Source: Lepeophtheirus salmonis
Lineage: Eukaryota; Arthropoda; Copepoda; Siphonostomatoida; Caligidae
DNA: 64,000 nucleotides
Direction: 5' to 3'
Assembly (NCBI RefSeq): GCF_016086655.4
Contig: NC_052137.2
Coordinates: 5,518,001-5,582,000 of the forward strand
The notes beneath the pieces are model-generated. The model was not told where the DNA came from. It saw nothing but the letters and a program-made list of their open reading frames with translations, and ran no database searches. Below are positions 12,158 to 22,495 of this stretch, one piece after another; within the stretch, counting starts at the first letter, position 1; the number at the start of each line of letters is the position of its first letter. Both the position numbers and the translations under genes were made by a program.

Positions 12158-12781
12158 AGTAGTAGGTCAAAACGTCGACAGACAAAACGTCGACCGATAC
12201 AGCGTAGCCCCGCAAAATGTCGAATTGACAAAACATCGACCGTAAAAAAGGTCGACTGACTATCCTCAAAATGAGATGAAACACGAAACAGTATCATATT
12301 TGGGGGACCCTTTCCACGTGTAAATGGAGGTGGGGTAAATTTAAATAGTGGCGGTGGGTTTCATCCCATTTTGGGACCAGGCCATACCCGAAAACAACTC
12401 AAACATTTGGGGTACATATAGGTTGTGAGGGGATCTTAGTGGTTGCTTAAATAGTGGCGGTGGGTTTCATCCCATTTTGGAATACGGTGGTGGGGTTCAT
12501 CCCATTTTAGGACACGGCGGTGACTGAAAATAGTTCCAACATGTATAAGGGAGATTGGGAGGCCTAGCCCCCTTACTGGTAGTTTATATAGGAATGGTGC
12601 TGCTGGGTTATGTTTTAGGAGGGAAATATCTGAATGGGAATTTCTGAGACACTATTTGGAGTACCCCTTTATTTTATATTCTACGGTCGACCTTTTGTCA
12701 GTCGATGTTTTGTCTGGTGATGTTTTGTGTATTCGATGTTTAGTCTATTCGACGTTTTGTCGGTAGACATTTTGTCGACGT
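12158..12781. mobile_element. Foldback element with GTCGAC-rich ends and 12-bp target repeats
   Basis: A 624-bp non-coding insert is flanked by an exact direct repeat, actgttaattaa, at 12146-12157 and 12782-12793. Both ends are inverted relative to each other and are built from degenerate repeats of caaaacgtcgac-type units (left 12165-12255, right about 12685-12781). The interior is unusually G-rich and holds a small repeat array. No transposase frame is present, so it would depend on enzymes elsewhere. A piece of the same end sequence lies at 19377-19413. The superfamily is not clear to me. Confidence 0.7.
12346..12522. repeat. Minisatellite-like units inside the foldback element
   Basis: The unit ggcggtgggtttcatccc followed by attttgg occurs at about 12346-12375 and 12451-12480, a diverged copy follows at 12484-12512, and a truncated start (cggcggtg) lies just after. 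The first two share the prefix aaatagt. It lies in the G-rich core of the foldback element. Confidence 0.7.
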
Positions 12782-12905
12782 ACTGTTAATTAATGCCTAT
12801 TTTGTCATTACTATGAAAAGGTTTTGTGATTATTTTGTTATTTAATATTTCTGCCGTCATTTTTACATAAATTAACTATACTAATCCATTAGTCATTGCA
12901 TCATC

Positions 12906-13823
12906 ATGAGCCAGCAACAAGCAAAAAGGCAGTGCATCTCAGATCTCCTTGATGCTAGAGTTGATTTGATGAAGATTGTAATCATTGTTAACTGTTACAG
13001 AATCTTGTTTTTTAAATTGGCATGAGGAAAAAAAAAAGGAGAGGATCTCTCCAGGATGTCAGGAAGTGGAGTGCATAAGTGGGGGATACGAAGTTTATGT
13101 TAAGTTTGGAGAATAATATAAAGGAGGATCCTACTAAGTCGATAAATGGCATCGACAACGACTTCTCTGTGGCTTCCAGGAACATCAGGAGGGCTATAAA
13201 GCACACCTGGTGTTTAATTGCTGCACAATGACCCCACGCCATCTTCTAACAGATGGGAATAAAAGCCAGGACGCTCAAGAGGTACATGAAAATACTCACA
13301 ATAGATCAAGGCAAATAGTTCAAGTATGAAAATTTTCTCGGAAAAAGATTTTAACGGTTGATCAATTCCACCAATGTTGGAAAAACCGCCAGAAAACCTT
13401 TAGGCTAACAAAAACAAAAGAAGAATTCTAAAAGCCTTACCACACCAAATATCCATCCCAAACAATGGTCATTGACGTTGTGCCCTATGATAGAAGAATA
13501 TGCATCCTTTCTTATTCAAGGCTGGACAGAAAATCCGCCAGGAGACCTACCATAAGGTGCTTAGGTACACCGTCTTTCCATGGCTGAAGACCAAAAAACC
13601 TTAATGTAAATTCATGTTAACTACAGACGGTGTCCCCTCTCACACATTCACCAAGTGGCAAAAGTTATGGGCAGAAGACATGGCTCGATTCTGGTCAAAA
13701 GAGATACGGCCTCCTTCCCCACCAGATTTGAACCCACTTGACTTTTCTATATGAGAAACTTTGGAGGGGTATACCAACAGGACTTCACACCAAAATGTGG
13801 ACTCATTGAAGTTCTCCATAGGG
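12906..13823 (+). pseudogene. Mariner transposase, interrupted by hAT; last codons at 18057-18161
   Basis: The start MSQQQAKRQCISDLLDAR matches the N-termini of a mariner family I associate with copepod genomes. Further readable blocks are EDPTKSINGI (13130 region), a damaged catalytic block near 13340 where the SDEK sequence containing the first aspartate is lost but LTVDQ remains, and PPDLNPLDFSI (13720 region) followed by TSHQNVDSLK. The gene then stops at the hAT insertion and resumes at 18057, ending with AVIDNEVGHIE and a stop. Many frameshifts and the missing catalytic Asp make it inactive. Confidence 0.8.
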
Positions 13824-14410
13824 GCTGCATGCAGGGCCGTACGTCAGTATTGCGCTTTGTCCGCTTCAGCGGACCAAAAAAAAACACCTTACTCAACCGT
13901 CCACCAATCATATAGGTATGTAAATATAGATGAATTAAGTCATAATTAATTATTAAAATCTATTATATATATGTAACTTATGACCAACTCATAATAGTAC
14001 TGAGTCATTATAATAAAATTACATATTTGTAGCACGTCCACCCAAAAGGAAGCTAGATAATTTTTCTCAAAATTGAACATGGAATACATTTTCCAACAAA
14101 TTATAGTTCATTTAAATGAAAAAATGATTCTGATTAATCCTTTGGAGGCACCACAAATTGTACTTAAAGTAGCCAAAATTCACCGGCACATTTATAGAAT
14201 TAGTAAATTAATATATTATATCTCTAAGACAATATTGGGGCCAAATTAAGTCAGATCGATAAAAAGGAGGTTTTAAACTACAGTTAACACTCTCGGGTAT
14301 CTCAATTCATCGCAGAAATTTGAATTCAAATCCTGTAATTTACCGTAATATCTCTTTCAAATATTGCCTGTCATTTTATAAATATAAATGATTGAACCTT
14401 TGAATATAAA

Positions 14411-14703
14411 ACGCGTTTTCCGCTTCCCGTGATACATTTCTGACAATTAATAAATTACTGCAATTATTTCAAGAGTACTTTACAGCCAAAAATAAAAAAC
14501 AAAGACCCACACAACATTTTTCGTATGGAGTACTCTTGAAATATTTAAGAGCGTGATAATTTGTTTCATTGAATACAAGATAAATTAAATTATTACTGCT
14601 TAAAAGGGACATAAATAATAGTTATGTACTTTTTAGAGTGGATTGTTGCAGTAATTTATTAATTATCAGAAATGTATCACGGGAAGCGGAAAACGCATTT
14701 TAA
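14411..14703. repeat. Inverted repeat over the hAT transposase start
   Basis: Sequence 14411-14461 is the reverse complement, with few mismatches, of 14649-14703. The right arm includes the transposase start codon (14672) and its first ten or so codons. A second inner pair (around 14463-14480 and 14528-14546, sharing tttcaagagtact) is nested inside. RNA from this region could fold into a long hairpin covering the start codon. Confidence 0.75.
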
Positions 14704-17553
14704 CAGAGAGTTGGTGATTTGTTCTATCTGTCAGAAGGAAATACAGAAGGACAACTTTAATGATCACAAAGTTAAACTCCATAAGAATGACCCCAGCTGC
14801 AAGTATCAAGTGAAAATTGATCATAAGAAGCAGAAAACATTGAACTTTGCTGTTAAGAAAACTTTCTCTGCTACATCCTCATCCTCAATCACTGCCTCCT
14901 CCTGTCCCGATGACCCTGCTCCAGTTAAGGCCTTACTGCCTGAACCAAGATCTGAAAAGTCCGTTTCTGCTGAAGAGAAAGTTACTGCAGACACAGAAAA
15001 TAATGGCGACTCATCAAATTACCCCAGCGGACGGATTTCTCATGGAATAAGACTTCCTAATCTCGATATCGGACCAATCTTATCTCCCGAGCAGCTCTCT
15101 GTAGTCAACAACAACAATATTCCCTCTGCAGAGGACTCTGAGACTAGCGACAATGTCCAGGGAGGTGAGAAGAGCAAGACTGAGGAGATGGAGTTTGTGG
15201 ACGGAGGCCCAGAGTACCCTGTCGTCTTCACGAGCCAGCTGGGTGACCCGATACTTACCGGGCGGGAGCCAAAGCGGAAGGACATCCAGACCAGAACCAG
15301 AGTGGAGACTGAGCGGGAAACTGTGCCTAAAGTCGAGAGAGATCATCCTCTACAGCCCAAGTTACAAACATACAGTCCTCAGATAGATGACAAATACTCC
15401 AGAGACTTTCAATATGATTGGTTCCGTAAGTTCCCGTGGCTAGAATATGATGAGGTTGAAAAGTCAGCCAAGTGTTTCGCCTGTTCCAAATTTTCCATTT
15501 CCAACCTTGGGAAATTTGAGTTCAAAACATGGAAAAACAGTTCCTCGTTGAAAGTTCATTCTAACAACAAAAACACAAACTGTCGATGGAAAAGTGGATC
15601 AATTTCCTCACATCAAAGAGAAAGAATACCTCGGTTCTCGGCCATGTTCAGTCTCAACATGCTGAGGAAGTCGTGAAGTGGCGAGCTTATTTGAGGTATC
15701 TTTTCCAAACTGTTGGGTTCCTCGCAAAGCAAGGATTGGCTTTTAGGGGCGATTCTGAAACAAGAGAAAAGTTGACGGAATCTAATGAAAACAATCGAGG
15801 AAACTTCTTGGAGCTTTTGTCCCTGCGTTCACACGACAATCATATTCTCAAAGATAAACTGGAGGCCGAAGTCAAAAATTTGGTTCAGCTGGGGCAGGTT
15901 TTGCCAAATGGACTTCACCTGACATCCAAAATGAGCTGATAGAGATTATAGCATCCAAAGTGACGGAAAATATAATTGAAGATGTCAAGACTTGTGCCGG
16001 CGATGATGACTACTGGTTCTCTGTGATTGTTGATGAGACATCAGATATGTCAAACACGGAGCAGTTCAGTCTGTCACTGGGATATCTGACGAGTGAAGGC
16101 ATCAAGAAAGAGAGCTTCCTCAAGTTTGTAAAAGTTACCCAGACTGACGGCAAATATTTGTTTGAGAAGCTTCACGAGGCTGTCAAGGATCTCGGCCTTA
16201 ACCCCGCCCGCACTGTCTCCCTGGCCGCGGACGGTGCCTCCAACATATCCGGCATCAAGAAGGGTCTTGCCGCCAGGTGGAAGGAAGCAGCCCCACTGTG
16301 TGTCTACATCCACTGCTACGCCCATGTCCTCAATCTTGTAGTCAAGGATCTTCTCTCAGATATAACCCTGTTGAGAAATACAATGGGGACAGTACAAATT
16401 TTATACAACTTCATTGAAGGGTCACCAAAGAGGGCAGCAATCTACAAGTCGGTGAATATAATAAGTAAAGATGAGGAGCATGCCAAGGTGATGACCCTGA
16501 AGAACCAGTCTGCTACCCGCTGGAGTCTCCGCTACGATGCTGTACACGCTGTATCTCTAGGGATGGTCAGAATCATGAAGACCCTCATAATAATGAGAAA
16601 AGATAAAGATACATTGTCGAGTTCAACAGCAACTTCTCTGCTCAACAGCATCTTTAGTCACGAATTTGTTTTCGGCATTGAAATGTTGAAGACAGTCCTC
16701 AGACACACGTCTAGCTTGTCAGATGAACTTCAAGGCAGAAAGGTTGACCTAACAAAGGGCGGAAAAACGTCAACCTAGTGATTAGGACTCTTGAAGATCT
16801 TAAGAATGAGAAAATCTTTGAATCAATCTGGAAACTTGCTGAGTTCAAGTCGTCTGAGATGAAATCAGTATTTGACCAGGAGGACTCAATTGATTTGGAA
16901 TTCAAGGAGGCGAAGATTCCAAGGAGAATAAAGTGGAAAGGAACAACTGAATCCTACTTCCGTGAAACACATTTCGATGTTGCAATCAACAAGATTGTAT
17001 TAGAGCTTGAGAGCAGATTTGCCACCGACGATACAAACATCACAATGGATCTCATTGCAATCGTCAATGACAGTGAAGTGGAGACCGGTGTCATTGAGCG
17101 TGTCGCCAAGCACTACAGACTTGAACTCGAGCAGCTCCAGTCAGACCATGCAATCTTCCAGTAATTCAAGGTTAATATTATAATGTTTCATTTTGCATTA
17201 TATGTTTAAAATTTATGTTTCTCTAGGCAGATATTGACACAGAAGACATGGTTTCGTCAAAAATTGCTGCGGAGTTAATAAGCTCGGGAGTGTTCCGCCT
17301 GATGCCGGAGCTATACAAGGTGATCGTTATCCTGGCCTCAATGCCCATCAGCAGCTGTGAGGCGGAGCGGTCATTCTCCTGTCTCAGAAGGCTCAAGAAC
17401 CGCATGAGGACCACCATGGACCAGGAGAGGCTCTCCTCCCTCACCCTCTTGAACATGGACAGGGTGATGGTGGACAAGGTGCTCCATGAAGACATGGACA
17501 GTTTGATTGACACCTTTGCATCAAGGAAAGAGAGGAAAAACTTCTTCTTCTAA
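14672..17553 (+). pseudogene. hAT transposase (TTF zinc finger, DUF4371 type), lightly broken
   Basis: hAT transposases bind the element ends and move it by cut and paste. Visible in order: an N-terminal C-x2-C...H-x4-H finger (residues 17-37 of the first frame), a Ser/acidic linker, a TTF-type finger (about residues 240-305: FQYDWFRKFPWL, CFACSKF), the catalytic core with VIVDETSDMSN and LAADGASNISGIKKG, the CYAH and TRW motifs, and the C-terminal dimerisation segment MPISSCEAERSFSCLRRLKN. Frames run 14672-15585, 15586-15905, 15906-16755, 16756-17160 and 17227-17553. Each change fits loss of one base. The last two frames are separated by a likely 66-bp intron. It is close to complete, but not translatable as given; the breaks could be mutations or assembly errors. 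Confidence 0.85.
17161..17226 (+). other. Probable intron in the hAT transposase
   Basis: The segment begins at gtaatt right after ...TTCCA and ends in ttctctag. It is AT-rich while both sides are coding-like. With the present sequence the junction leaves the reading frame one base short, which would be repaired by one extra G in CAG|GTAATT. A single-base loss at the donor site is therefore likely. Confidence 0.6.
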
Positions 17554-18161
17554 TCATGATAAAGAACACATGCATTTTTTTTCTTCATTTTTTCAAACAC
17601 ATCACCACATATACATGCGAGTTAAGAACATCAAGGCTTGTGAAAATAATTTATTTTCTGTCGATGTAACCGTTTCATGGTATATTATAATCTAGTTCAC
17701 TATCTTCATCCGTTATTATTTTAAAAATATTTAAGGAGGTTTAAATTGTTTGACTTAGTTATATAGTTCAAAAATTTTCTCTCATTCTTGCACCGTGCAT
17801 TTTATACTCCATTATACTCCTTCCTTTATGAATAGGTCGGCATTGACTTTCCGTCTAGAGTGTTTCCTTTTCATTTTATTTTTCCCAATGTTTGCCTGAA
17901 GAAAATAATGGTCAGACAGTCCATTGGACGATATTCTTGCAAGATTTAATCTATGCTATAGCATTTGCCCTGTTTAAATATCCCACGTTCACCACTGAAA
18001 ATCAACCGTTCACCCTTGTAAAGCGGACCGAAAAATCTTCATGACATACGGCACTGGCTACATGGGACAACTTGTGAGAGAAGTTGGTCATCAACTTCTG
18101 AATGACCTTCAAGCGACAAGTAAAGGCTGTGATTGATAATGAAGTTGGCCATATTGAGTGA

Positions 18162-20253
18162 AAAAAGTTTTACAAAAACTTTGTCTACATGTTTTGTTAA
18201 CTTTATTTTTTTTTGTTTTTTAGTCTATAAGTGAAAATATAAAAATTCTTGATTTATTTATAAATCAATCTCTCCTTTTGATGCCTACTGTAAACATTAA
18301 TATAATCTCCATTATCTGATCCTTTGTTTTTTACTCTTTCAAAATTTTTAATCTTAGCCAAGGGATAGTGTGAAGTATCTCCGGAGTGATCTGCTTCAAT
18401 TCATCATGCTGGCCTTTAGTGAAATATAAACTGCTGTATGCTCTTAGAATACGGGTTATCAAATGTTACATTCTCCAATTTTATATAACGATAATTTTCT
18501 GATATTTGGACCTCGTTCTCTTGCATTTCATAATTTATACTACTGTGATAATTAAATTTGTTCTACAGTTATGGACCCTGGGATAAAAAAAATCTCCACA
18601 ACTCTTAACTATTCAATAAGAACATATTCAATTCAGTTTTATTGAAATTGTAGTTTTTTTATTTTATCATACAAAAAATTTAATTATAAAATAAATCTTT
18701 GTTTGTTCATTATTCATTATTTATGGTTATACTTATTGTTTTTGCTCAAAATAAGTCTCGATCTCTATAGATGTTGTAGTTTAAAATAAAAAGCAAAGAA
18801 TAACATCTAAAACAAGAGAAATGACATATTAAATTACTCCAAAAACTTTATCTATGCTCTTCAACTGAAGGAGAAACCAGAAAGTTCTACTTTACATTGT
18901 CCCACATCAAATTGAATTTGATCATTTAGTATCCATTTCTACTCATTTTTGAAAGTCTTTATTATTTTTTTGATGCTATATACCTCATAACAGATACATA
19001 TGTTGACTTGGACTCCACACCTTATTAAAAGACTGAACTTGACTTTATAGAAATATTAATTGTTTTGGATTTGTGAGCAAAGACTTAAGACTCGTACTTG
19101 TAGTATAAGAACTTTTCCCAACAATTACCTCACATAGATATTCATTTTGTTTTCAATCCACTCTTTGTTTTTTTCTAATTAAAATTTAACTTTCTTGTTC
19201 CTCCATTTACTCCTTCTGGTTTGTTTTGTTCTAAAATTGAGTAGAAACGTTAAATAAGGAATCCTGGGTCACATCTTTTACGGATTATTTGAAGAACAAC
19301 GGGGACTAAATTTTCAATTTATTAAAATTTAAATTGAGTGTACCACTAGATGGGATCAACCCTGAAATTATATATTCTACGTTTTGTTGGGTCGACGGTT
19401 TGTCTGTTCCACATTTACTTATATCAGTTTAGGGAATTCCAGCGTCATGGACGCTACAAACAGTGATAAATTTGGAAACTAAGCTTAATATTAACAAGCT
19501 ATTGATTTGAATTAGAAAATAAGACTGCAATATGAAATGTTTTGAACCTTTGGATTTGGAGAGAAGTGAATAAATACACAGCGTTACGGATGTTACGGAA
19601 ATAAACAAGCTTTTTGGACTCACTGAAGCCATGATGAAAACTCTGGGAATTTTATCTTTTAATGACGAAGAATGTTACATATAATTTGATAGGGAAGGGC
19701 TTGAAGTACACGGAAATAATGTTAAGAAAAAGTTTGGATGACTTAATCACAAGGCATTGCCGTTCTGGATGTTACATTTTTGTGTAACTACGGATATTAA
19801 ACGTCTGAAATAAACATAAACACTATCAAACATATGGCTTTACCCCCATATTTTTTAACTTCAGTGACCCATTTATAGGGTTGAACCAGTGGGGAGGAAT
19901 CGACTCTTGTTAGTTATATTGCATGTCAGCCAAACAGAGAGGATGCAGCCCTCTCCTGGAACCTGCAAATTGTGGACTGTTCAGTTGGTGAAGAAAGTTA
20001 TGGAGAGAGCTGTTTATAAGTGATAGTGTAGTGTGTGCACATATTTAATGTATGCTTATCTTTTCTTTCTTTCCTGCAGTATCCCACAGGTTTATCACAC
20101 ACACAACTATAAACCAAATACATTTATCCAACACTCTCATCAGAGATTTATTATTTGGTGTTATTTGTTGATTTTATTTCTTTTTTTGCAAGCTAAAAAG
20201 CTAGGCCTTAAAGCAAAATAAATTCATATTCAAGACATGTTGAAAACATAAAA
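18162..20253. other. No recognised gene; one foldback-end fragment
   Basis: AT-rich DNA. At 19377-19413 the run acgttttgttgggtcgacgg resembles the GTCGAC-rich end of the foldback element at 12158-12781. The minus-strand frame at 19429-19632 shows no family features. Confidence 0.45.
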
Positions 20254-20660
20254 TCATATTCTAAATATGACAATCAAAATTAATGGAATCAACCACACCT
20301 TATTTGTTTGCAGGAAACGGAATTTCGGTTCCTGTGTCGTCTTTTTGTGGCTCTGGTGGTTGAAAAGAGAAAAGAGTACACGAGAGGAATGCTGTCGAGC
20401 AGTAGAGTACATCATGTGTTTGATCCGTCCCCATGACACTACCTCGACAAGATGCACTCCCCATGTGCCATGAACGGTGGGCACATCTTCCCACTTGCCC
20501 TCTAGCTCCTGTTTGTCTGTGAAGCTCTTAATCTCCTTAGAAGTCCCCTCTTCGAGATGATGTTTGGGCATCTCCTTGCTGCGACTCTGGCAAAACTGGC
20601 AGTAGTTTGGACAATTCCCTATCGGATTAACTCAACCATGCTGACAGCCAACTTCACCGT
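20254..20660 (-). CDS. Unassigned coding-like stretch
   Basis: A 105-codon minus-strand frame (20571-20254) can be extended upstream without a stop to about 20640, giving NCPNYCQFCQSRSKEMPKHH and then KQELEGKWEDVPTVHGTWG. It has more even base composition and a more protein-like residue mix than its surroundings, with a small Cys cluster near the start. I do not recognise a family. It may be an exon, a retroelement fragment, or a pseudogene. No matching plus-strand interpretation looks better. Confidence 0.3.
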
Positions 20661-22148
20661 GCTCCCACACTCTCGACTGCCCCCCCCTCTCAAAAAGAAG
20701 AAGAAATAATTATTATTACCTCTTTACTCCATTCATAAAGTAATATTTCTACCTATTACTATATTTATTTATAAATAAAGTAATTTTACTTTGCTTGATC
20801 TTATATAATTAATTATAACTGTGTCGACAAATAACGTCCGTAGCAATCAGAAATTATATAAAATTAGGACAAGGATGGCAATTGTTGTTAATATGTCATC
20901 TTTATAAAAGTTAGCATTGCTTTGAAAGTTTGGTTAACATTGCTTTCAAAATGCATGCTCTATGACAACTTTTCCTAACAATCGGAATGGGCGTTACATG
21001 AGTTGTCCCATAAACGGGCATCGTAACAGCACGCTCCACTGGACAATGGGTAGGCGTAACTTATATAACTAATTTCCATTTTGATACAACAGCCCTTCCT
21101 GATGAAAAGTCAGGTTACAAGTGGGAGATATTATTATTTTTTTTTTTTTTTTTTGACATACTGGCCATTAAGGAAGTCATACAATTTTGTTCACTGAAAA
21201 ATAAATATTTACAGTATTGCGACTCATCATTGTAGTGAGAAAAACATGTATTAGTATGAATATTGTGATGAGATGTATTTTATACTTGAAAATATATTCC
21301 TTGATGATACATTTTAAATAGATTTTGTTATTAATATGGCAACTTTATTTTTTCGTAGGGAGGTTGACATTTGCATAGAATTGCCCTCTCGTATAGTAAT
21401 TTTTAAAATCTGTCAGTACCCCAGTGCCCATGTTTATATGACCATATTATCCAGGTATCTACTCCTTGAAGATTTATGAGATTATTTTTACTTTCGTATA
21501 TGTACATACTCGAGTACATAATATATATATTTGCATATTCAAAAATATTGGACTCACAACTCAAGTGTGGATAGAGGTATTTTTATATGATGATATGAAA
21601 AATAAAAAAAGAATACTACTCTCAAAAAAGAGATCTTGAGTTTAATTTCAACACTTAAAAAGTAAACTTATTAACCCACAAGGAACAACCAATAACGATT
21701 TCGAACATGGAATGTTGATAAGATATGTTTATAAAATTGTGCACTTTCAAAAATCTTTCAAATTCCATATTCAATTGATTAAATTTATTAACAAACTCCT
21801 CAAAAATATGAGTTTATGTTTTTTTCGCATTATATCATTTTTCTTAGAATTTTTGAGTATATTTACTCTTTTTAAAGCTTTTTTGCAAAAATTTATGCCG
21901 ATTTAATTAAAGTCCGTATATTTGAAATGCAATCCTTTAATCCTGATAAAATGCATTTTTTGCTGATTAAAAAAACATGATATTTTAACAGTTTTGTTTG
22001 AAAAGGAATAACGCCTCTGTTTTTCAATTATTTTATGCCAAAAATAACTTATTTGAAGAATAAATAGTTAGAGTTTCTTTAAAAAAATTCAGTTCTACTG
22101 GGATATCCATAAGTCTATAGACACCGACATGAATTAATATTTCACTTA
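20661..22148. other. No recognised gene; poly(T) tract
   Basis: AT-rich, with a T run at about 21137-21154 preceded by a short ttatta block. This could be the A-tail of a minus-strand retroposed sequence, but I see no body attached to it. Confidence 0.45.
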
Positions 22149-22150
22149 TA

Positions 22151-22495
22151 CGGGTGTACCAGTATATTTTACAATTCTGTTTGTTCCATATGATTTATGC
22201 ACCCTCCAACTTTTGTTTGTTGTTGAACAAACTAGGATCTAAAACGTGTTGTTGAGCCCCTAATGACGACATCATGAACCTGAAGCACACCATTTGGAAG
22301 GGCGAGATCTGTAGGGCCATGACCAAATGCCTGAAAGACCTCAACATGGCCAAGTCATATTTCCACTACACGAGTAAGCGTTACAAAGAAATCGGGAGTG
22401 TCGATGCTAAAGATCTTGTCATAACTAAAGCAGGGATGTTTGTAAAGAAAAAACTAAGTTTAGTCATTTTCTCCCCTCAAAATTATATAACATGA
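22151..22495 (+). mobile_element. Mariner/Tc1 fragment (5' end and helix-turn-helix)
   Basis: A TA at 22149-22150 is followed by cgggtgtaccagtat, similar to other mariner ends in the window. From 22274, readable protein includes RAMTKCLKDLNMAKSYFHYT and KRYKEIGSVDAKD, the DNA-binding helix-turn-helix region that in related transposases reads AKSTFYHTIKRYKETGS. The gene is cut off at about 22490 by a frameshift and unrelated AT-rich sequence. No catalytic domain follows. Confidence 0.65.

Larger units (their letters stand above)
13832..18056 (+). mobile_element. hAT transposon, 4225 bp, with both ends and 8-bp target duplication
   Basis: The ends are CAGGGCCGTACGTCA (left) and the inverse of CAGTGCCGTATGTCA (right), matching at 13 of 15 positions. 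Both ends also carry an inner GTCCGCTT block. The flanking octamers are gctgcatg (13824-13831) and gctacatg (18057-18064), 7 of 8 identical, which is the hAT signature. It sits inside a mariner transposase gene, so it is the younger insertion. The transposase gene fills the middle on the plus strand. Left (13870-14410) and right (17554-18000) flanks are AT-rich and non-coding. Base composition of the coding part is clearly richer in G+C than the surroundings. Confidence 0.92.
12123..18161 (+). mobile_element. Mariner carrying two nested insertions
   Basis: The left end begins after TA at 12121-12122 with cagtgttgggcagcaaaacg. A related solo end lies at 58220-58250 (cagggttgggcgacaaaac). Transposase starts at 12906 and its last codons end at 18161, giving an ancestral length of about 1.2 kb once the foldback element (12158-12781) and the hAT element (13832-18056) are discounted. 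I could not find the right terminal repeat after 18161. The nesting order is visible: mariner first, then both insertions. Confidence 0.75.

Noticed and set aside
15040..15346. Two overlapping minus-strand frames in the hAT gene
   Set aside because: They are antisense shadows of the transposase linker, kept open by its higher G+C content.
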